Translations under genes and position numbers: made by a program
In this document: positions 30,712 to 39,058 of the stretch, piece by piece
How the letters are laid out: the number at the start of each line of letters is the position of its first letter
Numbering within the stretch: position 1 is the first letter of the stretch
Notes under the pieces: model-generated
The model's database searches: none
What the model was told of the DNA's origin: nothing
What the model saw: the letters and a program-made list of their open reading frames with translations, nothing else
Assembly: GCA_943789485.1 (NCBI GenBank)
Contig: CALSUH010000011.1
Span: 186,001-250,000, forward strand
Reading direction: 5' to 3'
DNA length: 64,000 nt
Source: an uncultured Pseudomonadales bacterium
GTDB taxonomy: Bacteria; Pseudomonadota; Gammaproteobacteria; Pseudomonadales; Pseudohongiellaceae

Positions 30712-31512
30712 CTAAGGAAGAGTTATCGTCCATTCGAAAGAGGGAACCGTTAGTTCGAGCCGGTTAATATCTCGGTTGAAAGCCGTGCAATTGATAGAGA
30801 ATATTTTGTTATTGTCAGTCGCTGTCAATGATGACTTGATTCTATATTGTGTATTATCACCCAGATTACCGACCACTTCGAGCAACGCCTGTGGGTCATC
30901 GAAATTACATTGAATTTCTAAATTCCCGGCTTCGAACACAGTGATTCCATCCAACATCTCTTTATAAGCCAGCTCAAGCAAGGCGTCATCGTAAACGAAA
31001 TCTCTTGAATAGGGGGCAATCCCAGCGCGTAATTCAAAATTGCTACCTTCATAGGTGGGTCGCAGATAGAGACGGTCTTCAGCTGTTAGAACTGTAAAAT
31101 CGATGGGCCCCTCTGGAGGAATAGTGGCTTGCAGCTCAATGGTATAAAAACGATTTGTGTTCACAGCGTCGTTGCTACCCAACTCTGCAGAGTCGGTTGA
31201 ATAGATGGCGATGTTTCCATCGACTACTAAGGTGTCTAGACAGCTCTCAGGAATTTCTTCGATTGCTTGAATGGGCTCAACCAAACGCAATGCATCACCG
31301 ATCAACTGCAGATTCAATGCGAATGCAGGCGCGAAGCCGGGAATAGCCATGCCAGTTCCATCTTCCAGAACAGCGCAAGGAATACGTAGCGTAGCAGCCG
31401 GAATGTCGAACGTTGTTCTAGCTAAACCGTCCCATACATCGGATTGACTGAAGGCTGAGGGGGCCGGAAATGTCACCAAAAGAGCGGCGAGTAATCCTGT
31501 AGTTTTATACAT
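30712..31512 (-). CDS. Secreted hypothetical protein
   Basis: 266 residues with a clear signal peptide (MYKTTGLLAALLVTFPAPSA, cleavage after FS). The mature part contains four Cys (IPCAVL, ESCLDT, IQCNF, INCTAF) that could form two disulfides, and is rich in beta-prone segments. No family was recognised. It lies between IS3 and IS6 fragments and is probably a periplasmic or surface protein. Confidence 0.65.
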   Translation of the reverse strand: MYKTTGLLAALLVTFPAPSAFSQSDVWDGLARTTFDIPAATLRIPCAVLEDGTGMAIPGFAPAFALNLQLIGDALRLVEPIQAIEEIPESCLDTLVVDGNIAIYSTDSAELGSNDAVNTNRFYTIELQATIPPEGPIDFTVLTAEDRLYLRPTYEGSNFELRAGIAPYSRDFVYDDALLELAYKEMLDGITVFEAGNLEIQCNFDDPQALLEVVGNLGDNTQYRIKSSLTATDNNKIFSINCTAFNRDINRLELTVPSFEWTITLP

Positions 31513-31875
31513 ATATCACTTCTTCTAGCTGATTTTGTTAAATGGTTTGGTATAAATCTCGCACTATTTGATAGTAGCAAGCTGTGAGATTGTACGTTTC
31601 TCAACGCCATTCCCGATTTCACTTTGGGCGAAATTCATCGCCCGCCTAGGACCAACGGACTTCGAAATTCTATGAGCTTTGATGCTAAATGGTCAGTGGA
31701 AGAAAAGGAAGGGAAAATGGAGTGCCCACAGGGACTCGAATCTTGGCATGAAATCATCAAAAGATTCTAAAGCGCTATGAGTCTTCACTGGGAATTATTC
31801 TATTAGTGGCCTGATTTTACCATCGATTCAAGCTCAGTCATCGGCATATATCAAGGGCCGGGTAGCGGCAGGGGG
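31513..31875. other. Gap with a possible tRNA-like scrap
   Basis: No gene seen. At 31719-31742 the minus strand reads GATTCGAGTCCCTGTGGGCA then CTCC, similar to a tRNA T-loop and acceptor strand, but stem pairing is poor. Confidence 0.3.
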
Positions 31876-32088
31876 ATGCGGAATTTCAAATTAATGCAGC
31901 AGGCGCAATGTTTTTTAGGTGCCTATGCAGCGGTGTACAATTCTTTTAATCTAGGCGGTATTTGGTGTCAGCAGAAAACTATCGATATTTTAGATCACGT
32001 GCCTTTGCGTCTTGGAATTGTACGAGGGCACTGTAGAAAAGCTTAACCTGAGTTTGTTTCAATTGGGGTAGTTAACTTGTGGATACCC
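31876..32088 (+). mobile_element. IS6-family 3' part remnant
   Basis: The frame MRNFKLMQQAQCFLGAYAAV then YNSFNLGG is the conserved C-terminal IS6 transposase segment. GTTAACTTGTGGATACC at 32072-32088 is the right inverted end. Confidence 0.75.
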
Positions 32089-32099
32089 GCTAGGGATTT

Positions 32100-33380
32100 T
32101 TAGTCAGAGCGAACTTCGAGCCTCCCTATACTGTAGTCTCCCGGCACCGCCCCAGGGTCTAGCCTTATCTGTGTTATAGGCTCCTCAGCATTGATGCTAA
32201 TTACAATTTCGTTCTGACCTTCGCTCACCTGGACCCACTCTCTGCGACCGGCAGCGAAGTTGGGCTGAGATTGTGTGGCATAGAAAACTTCGACGCTCGA
32301 ACTATCTGGCACCGTGAGCCGCGCGTACAGCTCTATCTGCGTTCTCGGATCTGAGAACACTGGAAACCCAATATAAGGGTCATTACCCGTGGCAGCGAAA
32401 AGCAAGCGTCCCGGCGGCGACACTTGAAAGCTCAGCTGATTTGTTGAGACGCTCAATTGTGAGAAATCATTTTCTAGTGAGTAATGCAGCACAGGCTTGT
32501 TAAAAAAATCATTTAGCTTTTGAGCCAATTCCTCTGATTTTAGGAGCGTAGTTTGATAGAACTTGCTGTCGACAATACCAACCCCGCCCCTAGCAATAGC
32601 ATTCCGCTCTCGTTGCAGAGATAAACTGTCTGTGTAAATCTCATCGATACCCAGTGATTTGAAATACAAGCTGTCGGCCAAGGCGTTGATGGTGTGCACA
32701 TAGCTGGGCACATCGATCGCGTTTAGGTTCTGACCTAAGTTTCGCTCTGCGCGGGTGGTATCCATAGTAACCGCCCATAGATCCATGGCTTTGACTGCAT
32801 CGAGCACAGCAAGTGAACCCCCAGAATACATATAGAGCGTCCAAATGATTCGTTCAAAGCCAAGATCCCGGACTACGGGATATTCCGTTGGTTGATAAAT
32901 TTGAGGAACAATTCTCGATAAGAACTGCGGATAATTTGCTGAGATATGACGCAGTGCCTCAAGGTTGCCTTCTTTGACATCGGTCACCAGCAGCGCATCT
33001 GGGTGTTCGGACAACCAATGCATCAAAGATGCCAGATCACACTTGGTAAATTTAGATCTTTGAGCAACTAGCTGTTGAAACTCCTGTAGTGAAACAGCAC
33101 CGCGAGGCGCCACGCCAAAACTTCTCTCAAAGCTCTGTTCCCAATCGTGCAGGCAAACAAGTTGCGTATCCGTGGTCCAACTGAAATCTATTTCAAAAAC
33201 ACGAAAGCCTTCTTTGAAATTTGCATTAAGAGCCTCAAGCGAATTCGTATAGGTTTCGTTCTCAATCTGGCCGCCGGCGTGAGCAATCCTGAGAAGAGTA
33301 GACGGGGCCTGAGAAAATGCCGACAAGCTAACGGAAATCGCGAACAAGCCAACTAAGATTTTTTTTGTTGCAGCAATCAT
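32100..33380 (-). CDS. Glycerophosphodiester phosphodiesterase-like secreted protein
   Basis: 426 residues with a signal peptide (MIAATKKILVGLFAISVSLS). Residues about 28-290 are a GDPD TIM barrel: RIAHAGG with the first catalytic His, FEIDFSWTTD with metal-binding Glu and Asp, and LVCLHDWEQ with the second catalytic His. The family cleaves glycerophosphodiesters to glycerol-3-phosphate and an alcohol. Residues about 300-426 form a separate beta-sandwich-like domain (end PITQIRLDPGAVPGDYSIGR). The same domain end occurs in the fragment just upstream. Periplasmic location is inferred. Confidence 0.82.
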   Translation of the reverse strand: MIAATKKILVGLFAISVSLSAFSQAPSTLLRIAHAGGQIENETYTNSLEALNANFKEGFRVFEIDFSWTTDTQLVCLHDWEQSFERSFGVAPRGAVSLQEFQQLVAQRSKFTKCDLASLMHWLSEHPDALLVTDVKEGNLEALRHISANYPQFLSRIVPQIYQPTEYPVVRDLGFERIIWTLYMYSGGSLAVLDAVKAMDLWAVTMDTTRAERNLGQNLNAIDVPSYVHTINALADSLYFKSLGIDEIYTDSLSLQRERNAIARGGVGIVDSKFYQTTLLKSEELAQKLNDFFNKPVLHYSLENDFSQLSVSTNQLSFQVSPPGRLLFAATGNDPYIGFPVFSDPRTQIELYARLTVPDSSSVEVFYATQSQPNFAAGRREWVQVSEGQNEIVISINAEEPITQIRLDPGAVPGDYSIGRLEVRSD

Positions 33381-33441
33381 CTAATTCTCTTTTTTGTTCT
33401 CTAGGCTGACCTCAGCCAATGACGTTAATAAATCTGCTTCT

Positions 33442-33650
33442 TCAAGATCTGAATTCGATACTTCTTATTCGGTACAGTCCTGTACTTATCACGGAATCAA
33501 GCCGTAATCGTCTTATCGTCATTCCCTTCCCCAGTCTGAACACAATCTGGTTTTCTCCGGAGACTGTGGATTGGCTTAGGGTCTTCTCTTCAGAGAAATT
33601 TCCATTTAGCTCTATTTTTGCCAGCAATTGCTTGGAAGATAGAATTGTTC
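33442..33650 (-). pseudogene. Fragment related to the C-terminal domain of the GDPD protein
   Basis: The frame ends SGENQIVFRLGKGMTIRRLR then LDSVISTGLYRIRSIEFRS, which parallels the GDPD C-terminus (SEGQNEIVISIN...IRLDPGAVPGDYSIGRLEVRS). A stop lies just upstream at about 33650, and no start codon other than TTG is available. It is likely the surviving end of another gene carrying the same domain, or a partial tandem duplication. Confidence 0.5.
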
Positions 33651-33857
33651 AGCGCCGCCCCGGGCAGACGTTCGACCATTTCCTTCTTTCAGCTACGCGA
33701 ACAAGGAGCCGAGACAGAACGCTAATAGGCAAACGCTGTGACATTGGCAAAAGCGTTCTACGCGATAGTGTAATACTGCGTAGCAATTACAGGCAATGAA
33801 AACAGACGTAGGGAAATTATTTGCATGAGCTTCACTCGCGATTCTCCGTTGGCTTGA

Positions 33858-34247
33858 CTATAGCAATAGCATTGCCCAGACAAATACCACAAACAGAAGG
33901 CTTACGAACACGGCTGCCGATCCTATGTCTTTAGCTCTACCTGATAGTTCGTTGTACTCCAGGCCGCTACGGTCGACCACAGCTTCAATGGCCGAATTAA
34001 CCAGTTCGACAAGAATGACTAACACCAGTGAAGTTATCAGCAGGACCTTCTCGAGATCTGATTCACCCAGCCAAAGGGCAATGGGCGTTAACACAATAAA
34101 AGCTATGAGTTCTAGGCGAAATGCCTCTTCGTGTTTAATAGCGGCTTTTAAACCGGCCAGTGAATAAACCGTAGCGGAAACTAGACGAGCCATGCCTTTT
34201 TCTGAAGGTGGCACAGAACGATCTAATTGTGAGTCTTGTTTATTCAT
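33858..34247 (-). CDS. dgkA: Diacylglycerol kinase
   Basis: 129 residues from the ATG at 34247 (MNKQDSQLDRS). Three membrane helices and the DgkA signature are present: KHEEAFRLE with the metal-binding Glu, and ELVNSAIEAVVDR with the catalytic Glu and Asn/Ser, followed by RAKDIGSAAVFV. It phosphorylates diacylglycerol to phosphatidate in the inner membrane. The open frame continues upstream to 34400, but that part is only read-through of mobile-element DNA. The adjacent GDPD gene also acts in glycerolipid turnover. Confidence 0.92.
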   Translation of the reverse strand: MNKQDSQLDRSVPPSEKGMARLVSATVYSLAGLKAAIKHEEAFRLELIAFIVLTPIALWLGESDLEKVLLITSLVLVILVELVNSAIEAVVDRSGLEYNELSGRAKDIGSAAVFVSLLFVVFVWAMLLL

Positions 34248-34363
34248 GGACGAGTCGCCAAGAAATTGATCAGAGAGTAGGATTAGAGTTGCCGGCTGAG
34301 GCTGAGTCATCAAGGCTTTCAAAATACCGCAAAGAGATTGAAGACTATACCACCACTTTAGCA

Positions 34364-34707
34364 ATGGGGTCAGAGTAAATATCCAGTAGTTTTTTAGCAA
34401 TGGGGTCAGAGTAAATATCCAGTAGTTTTTGATTTTTTAGGTGTTAGGCTCAAGCGACTGATAGCACGGTTTTTGTAGTTGAAGTTGGGAGAGATTATGA
34501 CGAGTAAGCCAGTCAAATATCGCGCGTTATTTGGTTCTGCCACTGAAAGGATTTTATTGAAAGATATTCGCTATTCATTCAACAACCGTTTAGTGCTGGA
34601 CACGAAGCGGTTTAAGACAAGATAAAAGCATTTGCCAGCGTCGAGTAAGGCCAGCAAAGAGAGGCCACAAAACCCATAAACTACTGGATATTTACTCTGA
34701 CCCCAAT
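34364..34707 (+). mobile_element. Internally deleted Y1 (REP-associated type) transposase element
   Basis: Two direct copies of GGGGTCAGAGTAAATATCCA then GTAGTTTTT (34364-34395, 34399-34430) form the left side and one inverted copy (34678-34707) the right side. Inside, a short frame from ATG 34498 begins MTSKPVKYRALFGSATERIL and ends SFNNRLVLDTKRFKTR, resembling the C-terminal tail of Y1 transposases (LGxxRFK). The catalytic HUH region is absent, so this is a non-autonomous relic. Confidence 0.7.
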
Positions 34708-34716
34708 ATTACCCCC

Positions 34717-35673
34717 TTAGTAAAGGTGGCAGGCAACCTGCCGTTCGGCATCCTGTAATGGAATTAATTGCGGGGTTTCTACACGGCACACATCCATCAC
34801 CTTCGGACAGCGATTCGCGAACCGACAGCCAGCAGGAACATTGACCGGCGATGGAATCTCTCCCTGTATCGCCGTAGAAGGCCGGCTACGCTCCTGTTCG
34901 GGGTCTGGCTCGGGATTGGAGCCAATCAGGATTTCCGTATAGGGATGCTTCGGATCGAAATAGACCTCATCGGCCTTGCCAACTTCCACCAGAGAACCCA
35001 GATACATTACTGCCATACGGTCACTGACATAACGCACCATGGACAGATCGTGTGCGATAAACAGCAGTGTTAATCCTAGTGTGTCCTTCAACTCACTTAG
35101 CAAATTAATGACCTGTGCCTGCACTGAAACATCCAGCGCCGAAATCGGTTCGTCACAAACGACAAACTCCGGCTCCAAAATGAGCGCGCGTGCAATACCA
35201 ATGCGCTGACGTTGGCCGCCAGAAAACTCATGGGGATAACGAGACATATGACCGGCGTGTAAACCGACACGAACCAACCATTCCTCGACCCGCGACTTCA
35301 CCTGTGTACCCTTCAGCGTAGAATGCAGTCGCAAGCCTTCCGCAATTATTTCGCCGATCGTCATGCGGGGGTTCAGGGAGGAATAGGGATCCTGAAATAT
35401 CATTTGCATTTTTGACGCGAGACGTTGAAAGTCAGCCGGGCGATAGGCCTGTGGCAGGATTTCGCCACGAAATTTCACCTCTCCGGAAGTCTTCGCATGC
35501 AGTCCAATTACCGTCTTGCCGAAGGTTGATTTGCCCGAGCCGCTTTCACCCACTAGACCAACGATTTCTTTTTCCGCAATCGTAAGCGAAATATTATCGA
35601 CGGCATGTACTCGTTGCTTACGTCCTATATCGAAGTATTTACTTAACTCGAGTGTTTCTACCAACGCCGTCAC
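34717..35673 (-). CDS. oppF: Oligopeptide ABC transporter ATP-binding protein OppF-like
   Basis: About 318 residues from a GTG at 35673 that overlaps the oppD stop by one base (TAGTG), so coupled translation is likely; the open frame runs further upstream inside oppD. Walker A GESGSGKST, signature FSGGQRQRIGIARAL, Walker B FVVCDEPISALD, and the switch His in IAHDLSM are present. The C-terminal oligopeptide-type region has the Cys-rich motif CRFANRCPKVMDVC. It powers peptide import with OppD. Confidence 0.93.
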   Translation of the reverse strand: MTALVETLELSKYFDIGRKQRVHAVDNISLTIAEKEIVGLVGESGSGKSTFGKTVIGLHAKTSGEVKFRGEILPQAYRPADFQRLASKMQMIFQDPYSSLNPRMTIGEIIAEGLRLHSTLKGTQVKSRVEEWLVRVGLHAGHMSRYPHEFSGGQRQRIGIARALILEPEFVVCDEPISALDVSVQAQVINLLSELKDTLGLTLLFIAHDLSMVRYVSDRMAVMYLGSLVEVGKADEVYFDPKHPYTEILIGSNPEPDPEQERSRPSTAIQGEIPSPVNVPAGCRFANRCPKVMDVCRVETPQLIPLQDAERQVACHLY

Positions 35674-36719
35674 TACGCTTTCTCCCCACAATAAAGTTCG
35701 TCCGGCACAGTGATTGCTTGCGGATGTTGTAACCAGCACCGGCTTTCATGCTTTTTTCCGACAGGCAATATATCGGGATCTTTTACATCGCAAATTTTCA
35801 TGGAGTAAGGGCAACGCGGGCAGTAGCCACAACCAATAGGTGGTGCAAATAAATCGGGAGGACTGCCTTCGATTGGATTAAGTTTATGTTGCTTGCTTGG
35901 ATCGTTGGTGGGCATCGCCAGTTTCAGACCCAGTGTGTAAGGGTGCGCGGAGCGATAGAAAATATCATCTACGCCGCCTTGTTCAACGACCTTGCCGGCA
36001 TACATCACGGCGACGTCATCGGCCATGCGGGCCACAACCCCAAGATCATGTGTGATCAGGATGATAGCCATGCCCGTCTCTTTCTGCAGGTCTTGCAGCA
36101 GATCCAATATCTGCGCTTGTATGGTCACGTCCAGCGCCGTAGTAGGTTCATCGGCGATAAGGATTGAGGGCTTGCAGGCGATGGCCATGGCGATCATGGC
36201 GCGCTGCAACATGCCGCCGGAAAATTCGAATGGATACTGGCGAGCGCGTTTTGCAGCTTCCGGTATCTTGGTTATGGATAGCAGTTCGATAGCCTCAGCG
36301 AAGGCGCGCTTGTGGCTGTATCCGCGATGTACCTGTAGCGGTTCGGCGATCTGATCGCCAATAGTCATCGTCGGATTCAGGGAGGTCATTGGATCCTGGA
36401 AAATCATCCCGATCTGCGAACCGCGAATATCCTTACCGTTGATTATATTACGCCCTAATACCTCAACACCGTTTAGGCGCGCCGATCCCGAAGTGATGCG
36501 TCCCGGCGGCATGGGAGTCAGTCCCATCATGGCCTGCACTGTTACGGATTTACCACAACCGGACTCTCCCACGATGGCCATGGTCTTGCCCCGTTCCACG
36601 GCGAAACTGACACCACGTACTGCCCGCACGATTCCTCCGTAGGTGGAGAACTCAACGGCTAGGTCTTCCACTTCCAGAAGGCTGGGCGTGTGTTGCAAGC
36701 CGGTGGCCGCTGTTGTCAT
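35673..36719 (-). CDS. oppD: Oligopeptide ABC transporter ATP-binding protein OppD-like
   Basis: 348 residues. Walker A GESGCGKSV, signature FSGGMLQRAMIAMAIA, Walker B ILIADEPTTALD, His switch ITHDLGV. The C-terminal region has CGYCPRCPYSMKIC, which in Opp/Dpp ATPases can bind an iron-sulfur cluster. The ATG overlaps the oppC stop (ATGA). It forms a heterodimer with OppF. Confidence 0.93.
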   Translation of the reverse strand: MTTAATGLQHTPSLLEVEDLAVEFSTYGGIVRAVRGVSFAVERGKTMAIVGESGCGKSVTVQAMMGLTPMPPGRITSGSARLNGVEVLGRNIINGKDIRGSQIGMIFQDPMTSLNPTMTIGDQIAEPLQVHRGYSHKRAFAEAIELLSITKIPEAAKRARQYPFEFSGGMLQRAMIAMAIACKPSILIADEPTTALDVTIQAQILDLLQDLQKETGMAIILITHDLGVVARMADDVAVMYAGKVVEQGGVDDIFYRSAHPYTLGLKLAMPTNDPSKQHKLNPIEGSPPDLFAPPIGCGYCPRCPYSMKICDVKDPDILPVGKKHESRCWLQHPQAITVPDELYCGEKA

Positions 36720-38080
36720 TCCGTGTTCCTCATGCGGGCGTCGAGTGCATCGCGCAGGCCATCACCTAGCAAGTTAAATGCGAGTACTGTGATACTGATG
36801 AGCAGTGCCGGGAAAATCAGTTCATGAGGTGTGTTGAGCATGGTCTTAATGCCTTCATTGGACATCGAACCCCATGATGGCGTTGGCGGCGCTACCCCCA
36901 TTCCGATAAAAGACAGGAAGGCTTCTGTGAAAATGGCGCGGGGAATCTCAAACGTTAGAGTAACCAGTACTACGCCAAGTGTATTGGGTAGCATATGGCG
37001 CAAGATTAAATAGGAAGACTTGGCGCCCAGTAGCTTGGAAGCTTCAACATAGCCCTGTTCACGAATCTGCATGATCTGCCCACGCACGAGTCGCGCGGTC
37101 GCAGGCCATAACAACACAACCATGGCCACCAGCATTGGAAATATCCCGCTTTCGCCGGGGCCGATACCAAAAGAAATCTTGAATAGGATCATGAACAGTA
37201 GGAACGGAAGTGCGACAACGAAATCCGCGAACCGCATCATCAGTTGATCCACCTTGCCGCCCATAAAACCGGCGATACTGCCGTATACGACACCCATCAG
37301 AACATATAAAAGTGGTGCAAAGATACCGATGAATAACGAAACTCTAGCCCCTTCCATCAAGCGCGCTAACATATCGCGGCCAAGATAATCGGTGCCCAAT
37401 GGATGCAGTGCGATGTTCACTGTGTCACCTACGGCGATCTCTTCCCCTTCTTCCACCAAGCCCTGTGCAATAGCCTCGTCAACGGTCGTGGCGCGTAGCA
37501 CGTCAACGCGAATGGTAGCCGCCTCCGTAGCCGGGCGTCTGTTATTACCTAGGGCAACCACAGAGTAATAATAGATACCCGGGCTTAAGTCCAGGCGATC
37601 TTCAAAGTAAAGCGTATTGTTATCGAAGAATTCTGCCATAGGAATGCCATAGGCCTTTTCTTCACCTACCGGATACAGGTTGCGATAAACACGGTGGCCA
37701 TTGGCCTCCGGCAGAGAGGTCCATTGCAAACGCACCGACTGCGTCGTTGCGGACCCCGCCAGTTCCAGTTCGGTAACCGTCGTCGTCGGGCCAGCCCAGG
37801 GTTCGTAATCTGGAATAATGAGCGCACTGCGAGCACTGCCCGGTGGCGTGCTGAGTTGATCCAGGTCCTGTTCGGATGAATTCACCGACCACAGCAGAGG
37901 TCCAAGTAACGTGAAAATAAGCAAGCCAATGATGAGACATCCAGAGGCGAGCGCGCGCTTGTTTGACTTGAGGCGGATCCACGCATCCTGCCAATAGGAG
38001 AGTGACGGTCGCGATAGAGCATGGCAGTGGTGTTCGTTTGAGTGGGGTGCAAAATCGGCTGCGGTCAATTTACTCATCAA
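36716..38080 (-). CDS. oppC: Oligopeptide ABC permease OppC-like with a large periplasmic insertion
   Basis: 454 residues, about 150 more than usual. After the first membrane helix (about 42-68) there is an extra domain to about residue 205, with fibronectin-type-III-like features (VRLQWTSLPEANGHRVYRNL, GIYYYSVVALGNNRRP). The normal permease then resumes at HPLGTDYLGRDMLARLMEGA, with the EAA loop (YVEASKLLGAKSSYLILRHM) and AFLSFIGMGVAPPTPSWG. The extra domain would sit outside the membrane and may contact the binding protein or cell envelope. Confidence 0.9.
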   Translation of the reverse strand: MMSKLTAADFAPHSNEHHCHALSRPSLSYWQDAWIRLKSNKRALASGCLIIGLLIFTLLGPLLWSVNSSEQDLDQLSTPPGSARSALIIPDYEPWAGPTTTVTELELAGSATTQSVRLQWTSLPEANGHRVYRNLYPVGEEKAYGIPMAEFFDNNTLYFEDRLDLSPGIYYYSVVALGNNRRPATEAATIRVDVLRATTVDEAIAQGLVEEGEEIAVGDTVNIALHPLGTDYLGRDMLARLMEGARVSLFIGIFAPLLYVLMGVVYGSIAGFMGGKVDQLMMRFADFVVALPFLLFMILFKISFGIGPGESGIFPMLVAMVVLLWPATARLVRGQIMQIREQGYVEASKLLGAKSSYLILRHMLPNTLGVVLVTLTFEIPRAIFTEAFLSFIGMGVAPPTPSWGSMSNEGIKTMLNTPHELIFPALLISITVLAFNLLGDGLRDALDARMRNTE

Positions 38081-39009
38081 TTCATTCTCACGCGCGGATC
38101 GATAAAGCCATAGATCACATCGACGAGGATCACCATGAAGACGAGAAAGGCTCCGTAAAATACCGTCGTGCCCATAATCACAGTGTAGTCAAGCTGCTGC
38201 ACGGCCTCCACAAAGAAGCGGCCTAGACCGGGGATGGCAAACACAATTTCCACAACGAAGCCGCCGGTGGTGATGGCAGCGATAGAGGGTCCAAGCACGG
38301 TTATTACCGGCAGAACGGCATTGCGCAGCTGGTGGCGCGCAAAAATACGTGCCGGCGGGACGCCCTTGGATTTAGCTGTTCGCACGAAATCAGAATTCAC
38401 GATTTCAAGCATGGACGATCGCATCAGCCGCGTTAGGTAGGCCATCGTCGTAAGCCCCAGTACGAGCGCTGGCACTAACATATGGCTGATGGTTCCCCAG
38501 CCGGCTACAGGAAGAAAGGTTCGGCCCAGCAAACTATTGATGGTGACAATGCCAAGCTGACTGAGTGCGGCGATTACAAAGCTGGGTACGGAGATGCCCA
38601 GTATCACCAGAAACATGATGATGTAGTCAGGCAGACGATTGCGATACAGCGCTGTAAGAGATCCCCACAGTATGCCGCCAACAGCGGCAATGACTACAGC
38701 AAGAATACCCAAGATGGCTGATACCGGGAAATGCTCGCGGATAATATCATTCACTTCGCGATTTTCCTGCGCGAAAGAAATGCCAAAATCACCGTGGGCG
38801 ATATTATTCAGATAAATAAAGTACTGCGTGGTTACAGGTTTATCGAGGCCGTATTTGGCTTCGAGGTTAGCCCGGATAATGGCAGTGGTGGCGCGGTCAT
38901 TCAAGAGTGGGTCGCCAGGCACATTGTGCATAGCGAAGAAGGTGGCGGTGGCGATAAACCAGACGGTTATCAGGCCCTGAACCAGGCGTTTGCCAATAAA
39001 CCACATCAT
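38077..39009 (-). CDS. oppB: Oligopeptide ABC permease OppB-like
   Basis: 310 residues, six predicted membrane helices. The family start (FIGKRLVQGLITVWFIATAT), HNVPGDPL, and the EAA loop (FVRTAKSKGVPPARIFARH) are present, as is FVVEIVFAIPGLGRFFVEA. It ends with an ATGA overlap into oppC and forms the pore with it. Confidence 0.93.
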   Translation of the reverse strand: MMWFIGKRLVQGLITVWFIATATFFAMHNVPGDPLLNDRATTAIIRANLEAKYGLDKPVTTQYFIYLNNIAHGDFGISFAQENREVNDIIREHFPVSAILGILAVVIAAVGGILWGSLTALYRNRLPDYIIMFLVILGISVPSFVIAALSQLGIVTINSLLGRTFLPVAGWGTISHMLVPALVLGLTTMAYLTRLMRSSMLEIVNSDFVRTAKSKGVPPARIFARHQLRNAVLPVITVLGPSIAAITTGGFVVEIVFAIPGLGRFFVEAVQQLDYTVIMGTTVFYGAFLVFMVILVDVIYGFIDPRVRMN

Positions 39010-39058
39010 AGTAAGTCTGACTCTCTGTGATACTTCATTATATTATAGGGAGTATTCG

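Noticed and set aside
33419-33799. Plus-strand 126-codon frame upstream of the GDPD gene
   Set aside because: No family, no ribosome site, and the opposite strand carries the recognisable domain fragment.
34498-34625. Small protein gene within the MITE-like element
   Set aside because: It lacks the catalytic HUH part and matches only the start and tail of a Y1 transposase, so it is a relic.
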